A stretch of 48,642 nucleotides of DNA from positions 1-48,642 of the forward strand of contig CAZMCC010000015.1 in the NCBI GenBank assembly GCA_964564695.1. Reading direction: 5' to 3'. Positions 41,098-48,642 of this stretch are shown here, piece by piece. Source of the DNA: CAZMCC01 sp964564695. Its GTDB lineage: Bacteria; Planctomycetota; Phycisphaerae; Phycisphaerales; UBA1924. A program made the position numbers and the translations under genes. The notes beneath the pieces were generated by a model, which worked only from the letters and a program-made list of their open reading frames with translations, did not search any database and had not been told where the DNA came from. Positions within the stretch are counted from its first letter, which is position 1. Each line of letters starts with the position of its first letter.

Positions 41098-43131
41098 ATG
41101 AGGGCGTGGATGCCGCGGATCGACATCGACAATCTGTTGGCGGAACTGGGCGCGGCCAAGCCGGGCCCGGACGCGCCGCTGCGCCGCGCCAAGCCGGAAG
41201 AGCCCGAGGCGATCAAGGCCAAGCCCGCGCCGCCGGCGCCGCCACCGGGGAAAGAACCGCCCCGGATGTCGACGTCGCCGTACGCGCCGCCGCTGTACAC
41301 CCCGCAGCCCGCGCCCGAGCTGCCGGCGCGCGAGGCGCTGAGCGAGCTGTACCGGCCCGAGGACCTCGACAGCACCGGTCAATCGACGGGCGCCGGCGCG
41401 GCGGAGCTGGGGCAGGTGCTCCTGAAGCGGGGCGTGATCACGGCCCAGCAGCTGCAGGCCGCGGTCACGATCCTCAAGCAGACGCCCGACCGGCGCCTGA
41501 GCGATGTGCTCGTCGAGCAGGGCGCCGACGAGGCGCAGCTGCAGCAGACGGTCGCGGACCTGGCGAACGTCGCGTTCGAGCGCATCGACCTCACCAAGGG
41601 CCTCGACGGCGGGTTCGACGGCAAGCTCCTGCAGCGACTGGGCGCGGACTTCTGCAAGCAGCACATGGTCATCCCGCTGCGCGGCGGCGAGACGCCGGGC
41701 GGCAAGGTCGTCATCGGCGGCATCGACCCGAGCAACGTCTTCCTCATCGACGAGGTGCGCCGGCGGCTGAGCGCGGGGTCGGTCAAGCTCGTGCTCGTGC
41801 CCGCGTTCGACATCAAGGGCGCGTTGGAGATCGTCGGCACCTCCACCGGCCAGCAGGCCGAGGAGAACCTCAGCGAGATCCTCGCCGACGTCAGCGACAA
41901 CGACGTCGAGGTCGAGACCAGGACCAGCGGCGAGGCGGTCGACCTCGAGGCGAAGGCGGGCGAGAGCCCCGTCATCCGCATCGTGAACAAGATCATCCAG
42001 ACGGCGGTGAACGAGGGGGCGAGCGATATCCACATCGAGCCGGCGGAGAAGAAGCTGCGGGTGCGCTACCGCATCGACGGCGAGCTCTACGAATTGCTCA
42101 CGCCGCCGGCGAGCATGTCGGCCGCGATCACGAGCCGCCTGAAGATCATGGCGAACATGGACATCTCGGAGCGCCGCATCCCGCAGGACGGGCGCATCCG
42201 GTGCACGGTGCAGGGGCGCAAGCTCGACCTGCGCGTGTCGACGATTCCCTGCGCCGGCTCCACGGGCGGCGAGAAGACGGTCATGCGTCTGCTCGACACG
42301 CGGTCGATCAACGTCGACCTCGAGAACCTGGGGTTCGATGAGAACACGCTGATCCTGTGGAAGCGGCAGGTCGAGGCGCCGCACGGCATCACGCTCGTGA
42401 CCGGTCCGACCGGTTCGGGCAAGACGACCACGCTGTACGCATCGCTGCGAACGCTCGACAAGAACTCGATGAACATCTCGACGGTCGAGGACCCGGTCGA
42501 ATACCACCTCGACGGCATCACGCAGACGCAGATGCACGAGAAGATCGGCATGACGTTCGCCAAGGCGCTCAAGAGCCTGCTGCGTCAGGACCCCGACGTG
42601 ATCATGCTGGGCGAAATCCGCGACATGGAGACGGCGCACACGGCGGTGCAGGCCGCGCTCACCGGCCACCTTGTGCTCAGCACGCTGCACACCAACGACG
42701 CGCCCAGCTCGATCACGCGCCTGGTGAACATCGGCCTGGAGCCGTTCCTCGTGGGCGCCGCGATCAACGGCGTGCTCGCCCAGCGCCTCATCCGCCGGCT
42801 GTGCAAGGAATGCAAGGAGATGGGCTCGCCGACGGAAGAGCGGCGCGAGTTCCTCACCATGCAGGGGATGGACCCTGACGGCGTCTTCATCGCCAAGGGC
42901 TGCTCCAAGTGCCGCAACTGCGGGTACTCGGGGCGCGTGGGCATCTACGAGCTCTTGTGCGTCGACGACCAGCTCCGCGACACGATCGCAGGCAACCCGA
43001 ACGTGTCGGCGTTCCGGCGCATGTGCATCGAACGCGGCATGGTCTCTCTCCGCGACGACGGCATGCGCAAGGTGGCCAAGGGCCTCACGACGGTCGAGGA
43101 AGTGCTGCGGGTGACCGAGGGCGGGCACTGA
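41098..43131 (+). CDS. Type II secretion/type IV pilus assembly ATPase (GspE/PilB family)
   Basis: 677 residues (a start at 41110 is possible). A Pro-rich N-terminus is followed by an MshEN-like domain (ELGQVLLKRGVITAQQLQAA, LADLANVAFERIDL) and the ATPase core: SDIHIEPAEKKLRVRYRIDG, Walker A GPTGSGKTTTLYASL near 436, Asp box STVEDPVEYHLDGITQTQ, Walker B LRQDPDVIMLGEIRDMETA, His box GHLVLSTLHTNDAPSSITRL. A four-cysteine zinc motif (CKECKEM ... GCSKCRNCGYSGRVGIYELL) is present, as in GspE/PilB and not in the PilT retraction ATPase. It powers pilus or pseudopilus polymerisation from the cytoplasm and ends the cluster. PilC/GspF and the secretin must be elsewhere. Confidence 0.93.
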   Translation: MRAWMPRIDIDNLLAELGAAKPGPDAPLRRAKPEEPEAIKAKPAPPAPPPGKEPPRMSTSPYAPPLYTPQPAPELPAREALSELYRPEDLDSTGQSTGAGAAELGQVLLKRGVITAQQLQAAVTILKQTPDRRLSDVLVEQGADEAQLQQTVADLANVAFERIDLTKGLDGGFDGKLLQRLGADFCKQHMVIPLRGGETPGGKVVIGGIDPSNVFLIDEVRRRLSAGSVKLVLVPAFDIKGALEIVGTSTGQQAEENLSEILADVSDNDVEVETRTSGEAVDLEAKAGESPVIRIVNKIIQTAVNEGASDIHIEPAEKKLRVRYRIDGELYELLTPPASMSAAITSRLKIMANMDISERRIPQDGRIRCTVQGRKLDLRVSTIPCAGSTGGEKTVMRLLDTRSINVDLENLGFDENTLILWKRQVEAPHGITLVTGPTGSGKTTTLYASLRTLDKNSMNISTVEDPVEYHLDGITQTQMHEKIGMTFAKALKSLLRQDPDVIMLGEIRDMETAHTAVQAALTGHLVLSTLHTNDAPSSITRLVNIGLEPFLVGAAINGVLAQRLIRRLCKECKEMGSPTEERREFLTMQGMDPDGVFIAKGCSKCRNCGYSGRVGIYELLCVDDQLRDTIAGNPNVSAFRRMCIERGMVSLRDDGMRKVAKGLTTVEEVLRVTEGGH

Positions 43132-43140
43132 GACTCGGCA

Positions 43141-44204
43141 TCACGGGCTGCCCGGTGTGCCGCCCGCCCCGCCAGGCGAACCGCCGCCGCCGCCGGGGCC
43201 ACCTCCGTGACCAACGCCTCCGGTTCCGTTTCCTCCGTTGCCACCATTGCCGCCGGAACCGCCGACCGGTGGCGTGATGGTCCCTCCATCGCCCAGCCCG
43301 CCGTCACCTCCGTCGCCGCCAGCTCCTCCACCGCCGGAAGTTGGGGCACTACCACCAGCGCCACCAGTGCCACCATCACCGCCTTGGCATGGAGGCGCGG
43401 GGTGCATGGAATCGCCGGACTCTCCCCCTTCACCGCCGTCGCCGCCGTCACCGCCGTCCCCGCTCAGCGTCCCGCCGGATCCGCCAGCGCCGCCATTTCC
43501 GGCGTTTCCACCATTGCCCTTGGATCCGCCTTCGCCGCCACTGCCCCCTATCCCGCCCGCGCCACCGTCTTGGTGCGCGGTACCACCAGCTCCGCCCGAC
43601 CCGCCATTTCCTCCCGCTCCGCCCGCACCTGTCCCATCTCCGTCCCCACCGCTTCCTCCATTACCACCCACGCCGCCACCGGTATTGCCGTTCCCTCCTG
43701 GGCCGCCAGCGCCTCCCGGTTGATTTTTTCCCGGGACCCCGGTCCCGCCATTGCCGCCATTGCCGCCCTGCTTGACTCCTGTGCCCGCGTTACCACCGGC
43801 ACCGCCCGCGCCAGGGAAGAGTGTGCCAGTCCCGTCGCCACCATTACCTCCCGCTCCCCATTGCCATTGGAACCGCCCGCGCCACCGGTGCCGCCGTTGC
43901 CTCCTGGGCCACCATTTCCCCCGGCACCGCCGTTACCGTTAGTGTCCCCAGCCCCACCGGCGCCACCATTGCCGCCTGTAGATCCTTCGCCACCCGGACC
44001 GCCGTGGGGCTTGTACGGGCTGTTCGCATCATTTCCGGGCCAACCGGGCGCCCCGTTCGGCGCATATGGACTAATGGTCTCTGTGCCGGGGCATCCGTAA
44101 CAGTTGGGGTTGAAATTTGGGTGGTATCGGTTCCAACATTGTTGGTTCGCCTCCCAACTTTCCTTACTTGTGATTCCGACGCAAATCGAAGACTCCCCGC
44201 TCAT
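43141..44204 (-). pseudogene. Glycine-rich PGRS-like repeat protein gene, frameshifted
   Basis: The first frame starts MSGESSICVGITSKESWEAN, has a Cys/Pro/Asn-rich head (NPNCYGCPGTETISPYAPNG) and enters (GGNGG/GGAGG)n repeats. Near 43850 the Gly-rich coding continues in another frame (GAGGNGGDGTGTLFPGAGGA ... GGNGGSGGDGDGTGAGG) to the stop at 43141; the original frame becomes non-repetitive and ends at 43548. Restored, it would be about 350 residues, more than half Gly. Composition resembles mycobacterial PE_PGRS or collagen-like extracellular proteins, but no PE or signal domain is seen. It overlaps the 3' end of the upstream dockerin gene by 41 bases. A sequencing error in a repetitive region is a real alternative. 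Confidence 0.7.
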
Positions 44205-45315
44205 GCGGCGGCGACGGCACGTTGGGCGTGTTTACACAAGACAGCCACAAGTCGGCAGCGGCGTGCTGGCGTTCATTGGGCACCTCGAAGCGTTCACCAA
44301 CACCCATGCGTGCCTGGAACAACGCCAAGAACGCGGCAACGTCGGCGGCATTGACAACTCCGTCCGCGGTGTAATCGGCAGCGATGCTCCCTTTTTGATA
44401 CAGCTTAAGAAATACTTCCGCATCAGCGCTGTCGATTAAGGTGTCCGCGTTGAGATCGGCCCCAGCCGGAACGAGGACACAGCCAACAGGTATTCCGCTG
44501 GCATCGCTCCCGTCGCCCACAATCCAGCCAAAATTCGAAACGTCTCTCGCTCGCTCCAACACCAGGCCGGCTGGCGCGGCGACCACATGCTCGGCAAGCA
44601 GGCTTGGCCGGCCTTCAATCCACAGTACCGGCTGCCGCTCCGGGGCCAAGAACTTTCGCTCGTAGTAATAGCTCCATGCGAAGGAGGATTTGCCTGACTC
44701 TGGCACAGCGATCCCGACGACCCACCCTGAGTCGTTCAGGCCGTAGGCAGCCGCGGACGCGAACCCATCGGGAGCGCGCAGGATCGTCGCTTGGCCCTTG
44801 GCGTCCCACCGCACCGCGACCGTCCGGTGCCAAGGCTCCGTGCGCCCATCCACTGCGACGCCGGCGGTCTCGTTGTTGTCATTGATGTCGGCAGCGACGT
44901 TGTCGCCCACGTCGCCCACTCGATCCAAGAAGATTGGTGTCGTCCCGTCGAAGACCGACGCCTGCCTCCACCAATCATCGAGACCGATGATTGTGCTGCC
45001 TACCCAGCGTCGTTCAAGATTGACGCCCGTACACCATGCTTGTGGAGTTGGCGTGTCGCCGTTGACGTGCAAGCCCGCTGCCAGGCCGTATCGAGCTTCC
45101 GGCAAGATCGCAAAACCCGGTCCATACATCCGCCGCGCGTCCTGCGGGATGTATCCGACAACCTCGTCACGATCGGTGACCGCGTAGGGTATTAGCGGGG
45201 TGCCGTCGGGCAGTGGATCGATTGTCCGCACCACATACGGCTGCGCATTCACACCCGAGGCAACCATGGCACAGGCGGCAACCATACCGAGCACGCGGCG
45301 TAAACCCGTAGTCAT
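44164..45315 (-). CDS. Secreted protein with HAF-like repeats and GC-type dockerin
   Basis: 383 residues. A signal peptide (TTGLRRVLGMVAACAMVASG, cleavage near VNAQP) is followed by repeats with alternating prediction of a propeller fold: YAVTDRDEVVGYI, AADINDNNETAGVAVDG, YGLNDSGWVVGIAVP, DVSNFGWIVGDGSD, like extracellular HAF repeats. The dockerin pair follows: DLNADTLIDSADAEVFLKLY and DYTADGVVNAADVAAFLALF. Unusually, about 40 residues follow the dockerin, rich in Pro and Asn; the dockerin is normally C-terminal, so the stop may have moved. Codon use is relaxed. It is divergent from the serine hydrolase with only 42 bases between starts. Confidence 0.82.
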   Translation of the reverse strand: MTTGLRRVLGMVAACAMVASGVNAQPYVVRTIDPLPDGTPLIPYAVTDRDEVVGYIPQDARRMYGPGFAILPEARYGLAAGLHVNGDTPTPQAWCTGVNLERRWVGSTIIGLDDWWRQASVFDGTTPIFLDRVGDVGDNVAADINDNNETAGVAVDGRTEPWHRTVAVRWDAKGQATILRAPDGFASAAAYGLNDSGWVVGIAVPESGKSSFAWSYYYERKFLAPERQPVLWIEGRPSLLAEHVVAAPAGLVLERARDVSNFGWIVGDGSDASGIPVGCVLVPAGADLNADTLIDSADAEVFLKLYQKGSIAADYTADGVVNAADVAAFLALFQARMGVGERFEVPNERQHAAADLWLSCVNTPNVPSPPHERGVFDLRRNHK

Positions 45316-45357
45316 GGCGAACTCCTGAGTGTCTCAGCTTAACCGAACAACACCCCT

Positions 45358-47448
45358 ATGCTTAGCGTGATTTCGTCATTTCATCAACGCGAAACCCGCC
45401 AACCGCGGAATCGGGCATTCGTCCAAGTACTCGCTGCATGCGTTGCTGTCATCGGGTTAGGGGGGACTATTGGTTGCGACCGGTCTCCTGTTCCGCCGTC
45501 ACCACCCGCGTCTGTGCCGACATCGGCACCAGCACCCATTCCCGTGGTTCAAGCTGCACCTAAGCACTCCGGGCCGGAGCGGTTCGGCCCTCCGCCCGTC
45601 ATCGACGGCCCCGTCGGCGCGGCCCTCGACGAGTTCTTCAAGCGCTCCGTCGTCCACGGCTTCAGCGGGTGCGTGCTCGTCACGGTCGACGACAAGGTCA
45701 TCCTCCACAGCGGGTACGGGCTCAGCGACCGCGAGGCCGAGGTGCCCGTTAACCTCCGCACGCGCTTCGACACGGGTTCGATCGCCAAGCAGTTCACCGC
45801 GGCCGCGGCCCTGCGCCTGGTCATGCAGGGCAAGCTCCAGCTCGACGAGCCGGTCGTCCGCTGGTTCGACGTCGAAACGCTCGGGCTCATCCCCGACCGC
45901 AACCGCACGATCACCCTCAAGCACCTGCTCAGCCACACCTCGGGCATCCCCCGGATGTTCAACGTCGACGGCGTCGACATGACCGACCGCGACGCGGTGG
46001 TGGCGAAGCTGCTGGCCCCCGAGTTCTCCCGTCCGCCCGGGCGGACGCACATGTACTCGAACGCGAACTATTTCATCCTCGCCGCGGTCATCGAGCGGTG
46101 CGCCGGCGTGCCGTTCGAGCAGGCGATGCACGAGCTTGTGTTCGAGCCCGCGGGACTGACGGACACGATGCTGTGCGGCGAGCCCGATCCGCCGGAGGCG
46201 GTGGTCAGCGTCGGCACCGACGCGTCCGACGTCGTCCCGGCGCCGCGCCTGGCGGACCTCATCGCGACCGGTCACGAGGACAACAAGCCGTCGGATGAGA
46301 TCGACGTGCGGATGGACATGGGCAACGGCTGGTACCCCGTCGGGGCGTCGGGGCCGGCCCACCGCATGCCGTTCGGCTGGGGCCACCGCGGCGCGACCGG
46401 GGTGATCACCACCCCGGCGGACCTGCTCAAGTGGCACCGGGCCCTGTCGAGCGACGCCATCCTGCCCGCGGACCTGCGCAAGCTCATCGTCACGCCCGCG
46501 ATCCGGACGTACGCGATGGGGTGGGAAGTCGGGCAGATGGACAACGGGATGTACATGGTCGGGCACAGCGGCTCGATGATCGGCTTCGAGGCCGACTTCC
46601 GACGCTACTTCCCCAGCCAGGAGGCCGCGGAGCGCGGGCAGGACGCGAAGGTCGTCACCGTGATCGCCTCCAACAGCCGCGGCCAGCGGACCAACGCGCT
46701 GCGCCAGGTGCTCGAGCGGGCGCTGCTCAAGGGCATCGACGGATCGCCGCCGGCCCTCCCGCCGCCGCCCGCGGCGCCGTCGAGCGCGGACGCGCCGGTC
46801 GACCCGGGCGTTCTCAACGCCTGCCTGGGCGTGTACGCCCTTCCGACCGGGGGCGAGCTGATGGTGGCGCCGGGAGAGGACGGGAAGCTGAACGTGTTCG
46901 CGCTGGGACAGGATGCCGTGAGCGTCGTGCACCCCCCCACTGCGCACGCGGCCCCGATCTTTGCGTACACGAGCCGCCGGACGGAACGTGTGTTGAAGGC
47001 GTGGATGACCGGTGATGAGAAGGACCTTCGCGAGCAGCGGCGCTCGGTCGACCCGAACATCAGCGACGGGACGCTGGCGGAGTGGACGGCCAAGTGGAAG
47101 ACCTGCGGCGCCGCACCGCTGACGGCCATCCGCCCGATCGCGTCGTTCACCAGCGAGCGCCAGCTGCAGACGGTCGTGATGCTCGAGTACGCCGGGTCGA
47201 GCGAGCTGGTGCGGGTGCTGTGGCAGGAAGACCTCGTCACGGGGATGGAGCCGGCCGAGACGCTGCCCGTCTCGGCGGAGCTCGTGCCCGAGACGGGGTG
47301 GCCGACGGCGTCGTTCGCCACGGTGGGCGAGGAGTGGTGGGTGACGCTGCGACTGGAGTTCCCGCTGCTCAAGGCGGACGGGGGGATCCCCTCGTCGGTG
47401 ACCGTGAAGTCGCTGGGGCACGAGGTCCGGGCCGAGCGGGTCAAGTAG
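45358..47448 (+). CDS. Serine beta-lactamase-fold hydrolase (class C/PBP4*-like), exported
   Basis: 696 residues. An N-terminal hydrophobic segment (VLAACVAVIGLGGTIGCDRS) with a weak lipobox suggests an exported or lipid-anchored protein; a Pro/Ala linker follows. The catalytic domain (about 85-440) has SxxK as TGSIAKQFTAA (Ser141, Lys144), YxN as MYSNANYF (Tyr233) and the KTG-equivalent HSG in MVGHSGSMIGFEAD. HLLSHTSGIPRM is typical of the family. The C-terminal 230 residues are an extra beta-rich domain often seen after such hydrolases. Family members hydrolyse D-amino peptides or esters; the substrate is unknown. No Shine-Dalgarno is obvious before the ATG, so the start is less sure. Antibiotic resistance should not be assumed. 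Confidence 0.87.
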   Translation: MLSVISSFHQRETRQPRNRAFVQVLAACVAVIGLGGTIGCDRSPVPPSPPASVPTSAPAPIPVVQAAPKHSGPERFGPPPVIDGPVGAALDEFFKRSVVHGFSGCVLVTVDDKVILHSGYGLSDREAEVPVNLRTRFDTGSIAKQFTAAAALRLVMQGKLQLDEPVVRWFDVETLGLIPDRNRTITLKHLLSHTSGIPRMFNVDGVDMTDRDAVVAKLLAPEFSRPPGRTHMYSNANYFILAAVIERCAGVPFEQAMHELVFEPAGLTDTMLCGEPDPPEAVVSVGTDASDVVPAPRLADLIATGHEDNKPSDEIDVRMDMGNGWYPVGASGPAHRMPFGWGHRGATGVITTPADLLKWHRALSSDAILPADLRKLIVTPAIRTYAMGWEVGQMDNGMYMVGHSGSMIGFEADFRRYFPSQEAAERGQDAKVVTVIASNSRGQRTNALRQVLERALLKGIDGSPPALPPPPAAPSSADAPVDPGVLNACLGVYALPTGGELMVAPGEDGKLNVFALGQDAVSVVHPPTAHAAPIFAYTSRRTERVLKAWMTGDEKDLREQRRSVDPNISDGTLAEWTAKWKTCGAAPLTAIRPIASFTSERQLQTVVMLEYAGSSELVRVLWQEDLVTGMEPAETLPVSAELVPETGWPTASFATVGEEWWVTLRLEFPLLKADGGIPSSVTVKSLGHEVRAERVK

Positions 47449-47521
47449 ACTTGCGAGGCGGATACCGGCCATCGGCATCCGCGTCCCGACTACCCGCGAT
47501 TCACCCCAGGACGCCCCGCGC

Positions 47522-48427
47522 ATGACGACGCCATCGAAGTCATCCCCCCCCGCGGCCCCCGCATCCCCCCATCCGGGATCCGCCAGCGGCGCGATCGAGT
47601 CAGTGCTGCAGGAGAACCGGCTGTTCGCCCCGCCCGACGCGAAGTCGCTGGGGTTCTCACGCTGGCAGGTCGCATCGATGGAGCAGTACCGCGCGATGCA
47701 CGAGCGGTCGCTCAAGGACCCCGACGGGTTCTGGGGCGACGTGGCGCGTGAGCTGCACTGGTTCACGCCGTGGTCGAAGGTGAGCGAGTGGAAGGCGCCG
47801 GACGCGAAGTGGTTCGTCGGCGGCAAGACGAACATCGCGTACAACTGCCTCGACCGGCAGGTGGAGGCGGGTCTGGGAGACCAGGCCGCGATCGTCTGGG
47901 AGGGGGAGCCGATGGTGGGGGGGCCCGGGGGGAAGCCCGAGATCCGGCGCCTCACCTACCGCGACCTGCTCACCGAGTCGAGCCGACTCGCCAACGCGCT
48001 GAAGGCCCTGGGCGTCAAGAAAGGCGACGTCGTCACGATCTACATGGGCATGGTTCCCGAACTCGCGGTCGCGCTGCTCGCGTGCGCCCGCATCGGGGCC
48101 CCGCACTCGGTCATCTTCGGCGGCTTCAGCGCCCAGGCCATCGCCGACCGAATCACCGACGCCTCGAGCCGCGTGATCATCACGGCCGACGGCGCGTGGC
48201 GGCGCGGCAAGGTTGTCCCGCTCAAGGAGAACGTCGACCAGGCGTGCACGCAGCTCGCCGCGGGCGGTGGAAATCGCGTCGACCACGTGCTCGTGCTGCG
48301 CCGCTGCAACAACCCCGTCGCGTGGACGAGCGGGCGTGACAACTGGTGGCACGAGATCGTGCCGGCGGCGAGCGACCGCTGCCCGCCCGCGCCCATGGAC
48401 AGCGAGGAGATGCTGTTCCTGCTCTAA
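47522..48427 (+). pseudogene. acs: Acetyl-CoA synthetase, N-terminal half only
   Basis: 301 residues of an enzyme normally about 650. The ACAS N-terminal domain (MEQYRAMHERSLKDPDGFWG, HWFTPWSKV, WFVGGKTNIAYNCLDRQVEA) and the first AMP-binding part (VTIYMGMVPELAVALLACAR, HSVIFGGFSAQAIADRI, ADGAWRRGKVVPLKENVD) are well conserved. The frame ends in TAA after SEEMLFLL, just before the expected ATP-binding YTSGSTGKPKG loop. The lysine-bearing C-terminal domain is missing. Twenty bases later a perfect intrinsic terminator stands. As encoded it cannot activate acetate. The alternative is assembly error near the contig end. Confidence 0.75.
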
Positions 48428-48446
48428 AAGGGAACTCTCCGGAAAC

Positions 48447-48482
48447 CCCGCCCCCGGCGCCAAGCCGGGGGCGGGTCTTTTT
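48447..48482 (+). terminator. Intrinsic terminator after the truncated acs
   Basis: CCCGCCCCCGGC and GCCGGGGGCGGG form a perfect 12-bp stem with a GCCAA loop followed by TCTTTTT. Confidence 0.82.
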
Positions 48483-48535
48483 AAGGCCAAAATCGGCCGT
48501 GCTCCCCACGCTGCGGGCCCTCCTCGTCCCCCTGC

Positions 48536-48590
48536 CCGCCCCCCCCCCCCCCCCGCCCCCCGCCCCCGCCGCCCCCGCCCGCCCCCCCCG
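48536..48590. repeat. C-rich low-complexity tract near the window end
   Basis: About 55 bases made almost only of C, with a few G. No coding or structural sense is apparent. Composition this extreme at the end of the sequence suggests an assembly or read-end artefact. Confidence 0.6.
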
Positions 48591-48642
48591 GCAGGGCCAA
48601 ACCGCGCGCCCGGGGTGCCGTGCCCGCGCTTGCGCCGCGCCC

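Noticed and set aside
45358..47448. An antibiotic-resistance beta-lactamase
   Set aside because: The SxxK/YxN/HSG motifs fit the broad serine beta-lactamase fold, but the large C-terminal domain and family neighbourhood point to a peptidase or esterase, and nothing here shows lactam hydrolysis.

Overview
This window looks like a contig from a high-GC planctomycete, most likely class Phycisphaerae. The evidence is three secreted proteins ending in GC-type dockerin repeats, an ECF sigma factor overlapping a large membrane Ser/Thr kinase, a second membrane Ser/Thr kinase, an isolated prepilin-type protein, a PilM/N/O/P-PilB cluster and a futalosine-pathway hydrolase. Both edges cut genes: an IscA/HesB-type gene at the left and an acetyl-CoA synthetase at the right. 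The last roughly 100 bases are C-rich low-complexity sequence that may be an assembly artefact.

Layout. 1-7.3 kb is mostly housekeeping: Fe-S assembly protein, GNAT acetyltransferase, undecaprenyl-diphosphatase, phosphoglycerate dehydrogenase (serA), an HD-GYP protein, a cupin, a small membrane protein and succinyl-CoA ligase beta (sucC). 7.3-9.4 kb is an accessory island: two MNT-HEPN toxin-antitoxin cassettes, the second with a frameshifted toxin, interleaved with two extra partial copies of the sucC 3' end. 9.4-15.6 kb is signalling: an ECF sigma/kinase pair, a DUF433-DUF5615 putative toxin-antitoxin pair and a second kinase. 16.1-17.6 kb has a prepilin-like protein and a small membrane protein. 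17.8-19.1 kb is a RAYT (REP-associated transposase) locus flanked on both sides by REP hairpins with a shared loop. 19.1-26.1 kb has a TlpA-like thioredoxin, an acyltransferase, lexA, dprA and a SpoIID-like lipoprotein. 26.2-31.8 kb holds two tandem paralogous secreted beta-propeller/Ig/dockerin proteins. 31.8-37.3 kb has an EVE-domain protein, a coiled-coil Wzz-like membrane protein, an HlyD-type adaptor and mqnB. 37.4-43.1 kb is a type IV pilus/type II secretion-like assembly operon. 43.1-45.3 kb has a frameshifted glycine-rich (PGRS-like) gene and a third dockerin protein. A large serine beta-lactamase-fold hydrolase and the truncated acs follow.

The most striking theme is short palindromic repeats. 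At least six families are present: a REP family around the RAYT gene, a 110-bp family in three intergenic sites, a 115-140 bp family in three copies, a GAGCGCAAGCGAG-type family, and two other inverted pairs. Two elements lie in frame inside genes: one in the kinase at 9.4-12.8 kb, one in serA at the junction with the ACT domain. The RAYT gene is a candidate mobiliser for its own REP family, but nothing here shows it moves the others.

All functional calls rest on motif recognition in translated sequence. No database search or structure prediction was run.
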